Shown here: positions 63,605-64,000 of the stretch, piece by piece
Layout: the number at the start of each line of letters is the position of its first letter
How positions within the stretch are numbered: position 1 is the stretch's first letter
NCBI RefSeq assembly: GCF_903914075.1
Contig: NZ_CAIWNQ010000001.1
Coordinates: forward strand, 767,469 to 831,468
Direction of reading: 5' to 3'
Length of the DNA: 64,000 nt
Origin: Ruegeria sp. THAF57
GTDB lineage: Bacteria > Pseudomonadota > Alphaproteobacteria > Rhodobacterales > Rhodobacteraceae
Position numbers and translations under genes: made by a program
The notes under the pieces: model-generated
Told to the model about the DNA's origin: nothing
Database searches by the model: none
Seen by the model: only the letters and a program-made list of their open reading frames with translations

Positions 63605-64000
63605 TCACGACGGCAATCCCAAGACCCGCTTGGCTACTATGCCCAGCATCACCTCGGACGTGCCGCCTTCGATGGAATTCGCCTTGGTGCGCAGCCAATC
63701 GGACGGGCGTGTGCCCATAGGCCCATCCCACTCCAGTGCGTCCGACCCGCCCGAGTCCATCAACACCTCAAACACGCGTTTGTTCAGCTCGGTGCCCATG
63801 TATTTCAACATGGCCGAGGCATCACCTGCGCCGTGACCCGCTTCGGCCTGATCCTTGTAGCGTTCCAGCGTCAGCCCAATAGCCAACGCATCAATCTCAG
63901 TCTGCATAGCATCGGCGCGCAGACTGGCGCTGAGGGCACCGTCACTTTCGTCGGTCAGCACCGCACCCAGAGACCGACCCGACCCCATCAGCCCCCCGGC
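63605..64000 (-). CDS. Acyl-CoA dehydrogenase, catalytic subunit (partial, C-terminal part)
   Basis: The last 131 codons of an ACAD; the rest lies right of the window. It shows LTLERYKDQAEAGHGAGDASAMLKYMGTELNKRVFEVLMDSGG and the C-terminal TKANSIEGGTSEVMLGIVAKRVLGLPS, with the Glu that acts as catalytic base in this family. It is 45 bp upstream of its partner and cotranscribed. Confidence 0.9.
   Translation of the reverse strand, partial: AGGLMGSGRSLGAVLTDESDGALSASLRADAMQTEIDALAIGLTLERYKDQAEAGHGAGDASAMLKYMGTELNKRVFEVLMDSGGSDALEWDGPMGTRPSDWLRTKANSIEGGTSEVMLGIVAKRVLGLPS

Overview
The window looks like a chromosomal segment of a marine-type alphaproteobacterium, most likely Rhodobacteraceae (Roseobacter group). 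I infer this from the moderately high GC, the XylF/XylH/short-ATPase sugar transporter, the TAXI-TRAP and Liv-type importers, the SDR-rich CoA catabolism and the many 4-bp ATGA gene overlaps. No species can be named from sequence alone. I see no rRNA, tRNA, CRISPR array, prophage or intact insertion sequence.

Positions 1-2340 hold the end of a sugar ABC transporter locus: a truncated ATPase and a D-tagatose-3-epimerase-like TIM barrel, divergent from a LacI-type repressor, with two operator-like sites between them. Positions 2344-6060 are a looser region: an IS3-type transposase remnant, an alpha/beta-hydrolase/adenylate-cyclase fusion, a 17-bp-stem inverted repeat, a PlsC-like acyltransferase and a small basic protein.

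Positions 6123-17236 are a xylose utilisation locus: xylA, short ATPase, xylH-like and xylF-like genes, a ROK repressor (XylR type), an FG-GAP/UnbV-repeat secreted protein, a di-heme cytochrome c peroxidase, aldose 1-epimerase and xylulokinase. A shared 20-bp motif lies in front of both xylF and xylB. Positions 17513-19916 carry a Cys-rich small protein, a second class III cyclase with an NTF2-like N-terminus, and a decayed GtrB-type glycosyltransferase.

From about 19.9 kb to the right edge the window is a large CoA-thioester catabolic region. It contains an aldehyde dehydrogenase, a LysR regulator, a TAXI-TRAP importer and a CoA-transferase/GST/SDR operon with a TetR regulator. It continues with a feruloyl-CoA-synthase-like ligase, MaoC, TesB, enoyl-CoA hydratases, several SDRs, an HCCA-isomerase-like protein, a GMC oxidoreductase and a Zn alcohol dehydrogenase. 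An acyl-CoA ligase/3-hydroxyacyl-CoA dehydrogenase/hydratase/ACAD/SDR operon follows. Acetoacetyl-CoA synthetase, a Liv-type ABC importer, IclR, an APH-type kinase, a histidine phosphatase, a nitronate monooxygenase-like flavoprotein, a thiolase and a tandem pair of acyl-CoA dehydrogenases complete it. Together these could oxidise an alcohol or aldehyde to an acid, activate it to a CoA ester and carry it through beta-oxidation to acetyl-CoA and acetoacetate. The substrate cannot be read from the sequence.

The two strongest new observations are both in this catabolic region. First, a 14-bp operator-like sequence (ATGATG-N3-RTCAT) occurs four times, always in promoter regions of this cluster, which suggests a single TetR-controlled regulon. 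Second, the two halves of the eukaryotic ACAD10/ACAD11 protein (APH-type kinase and ACAD) are present as separate genes, which points to a phosphorylation-dependent route for 4-hydroxyacyl-CoAs.
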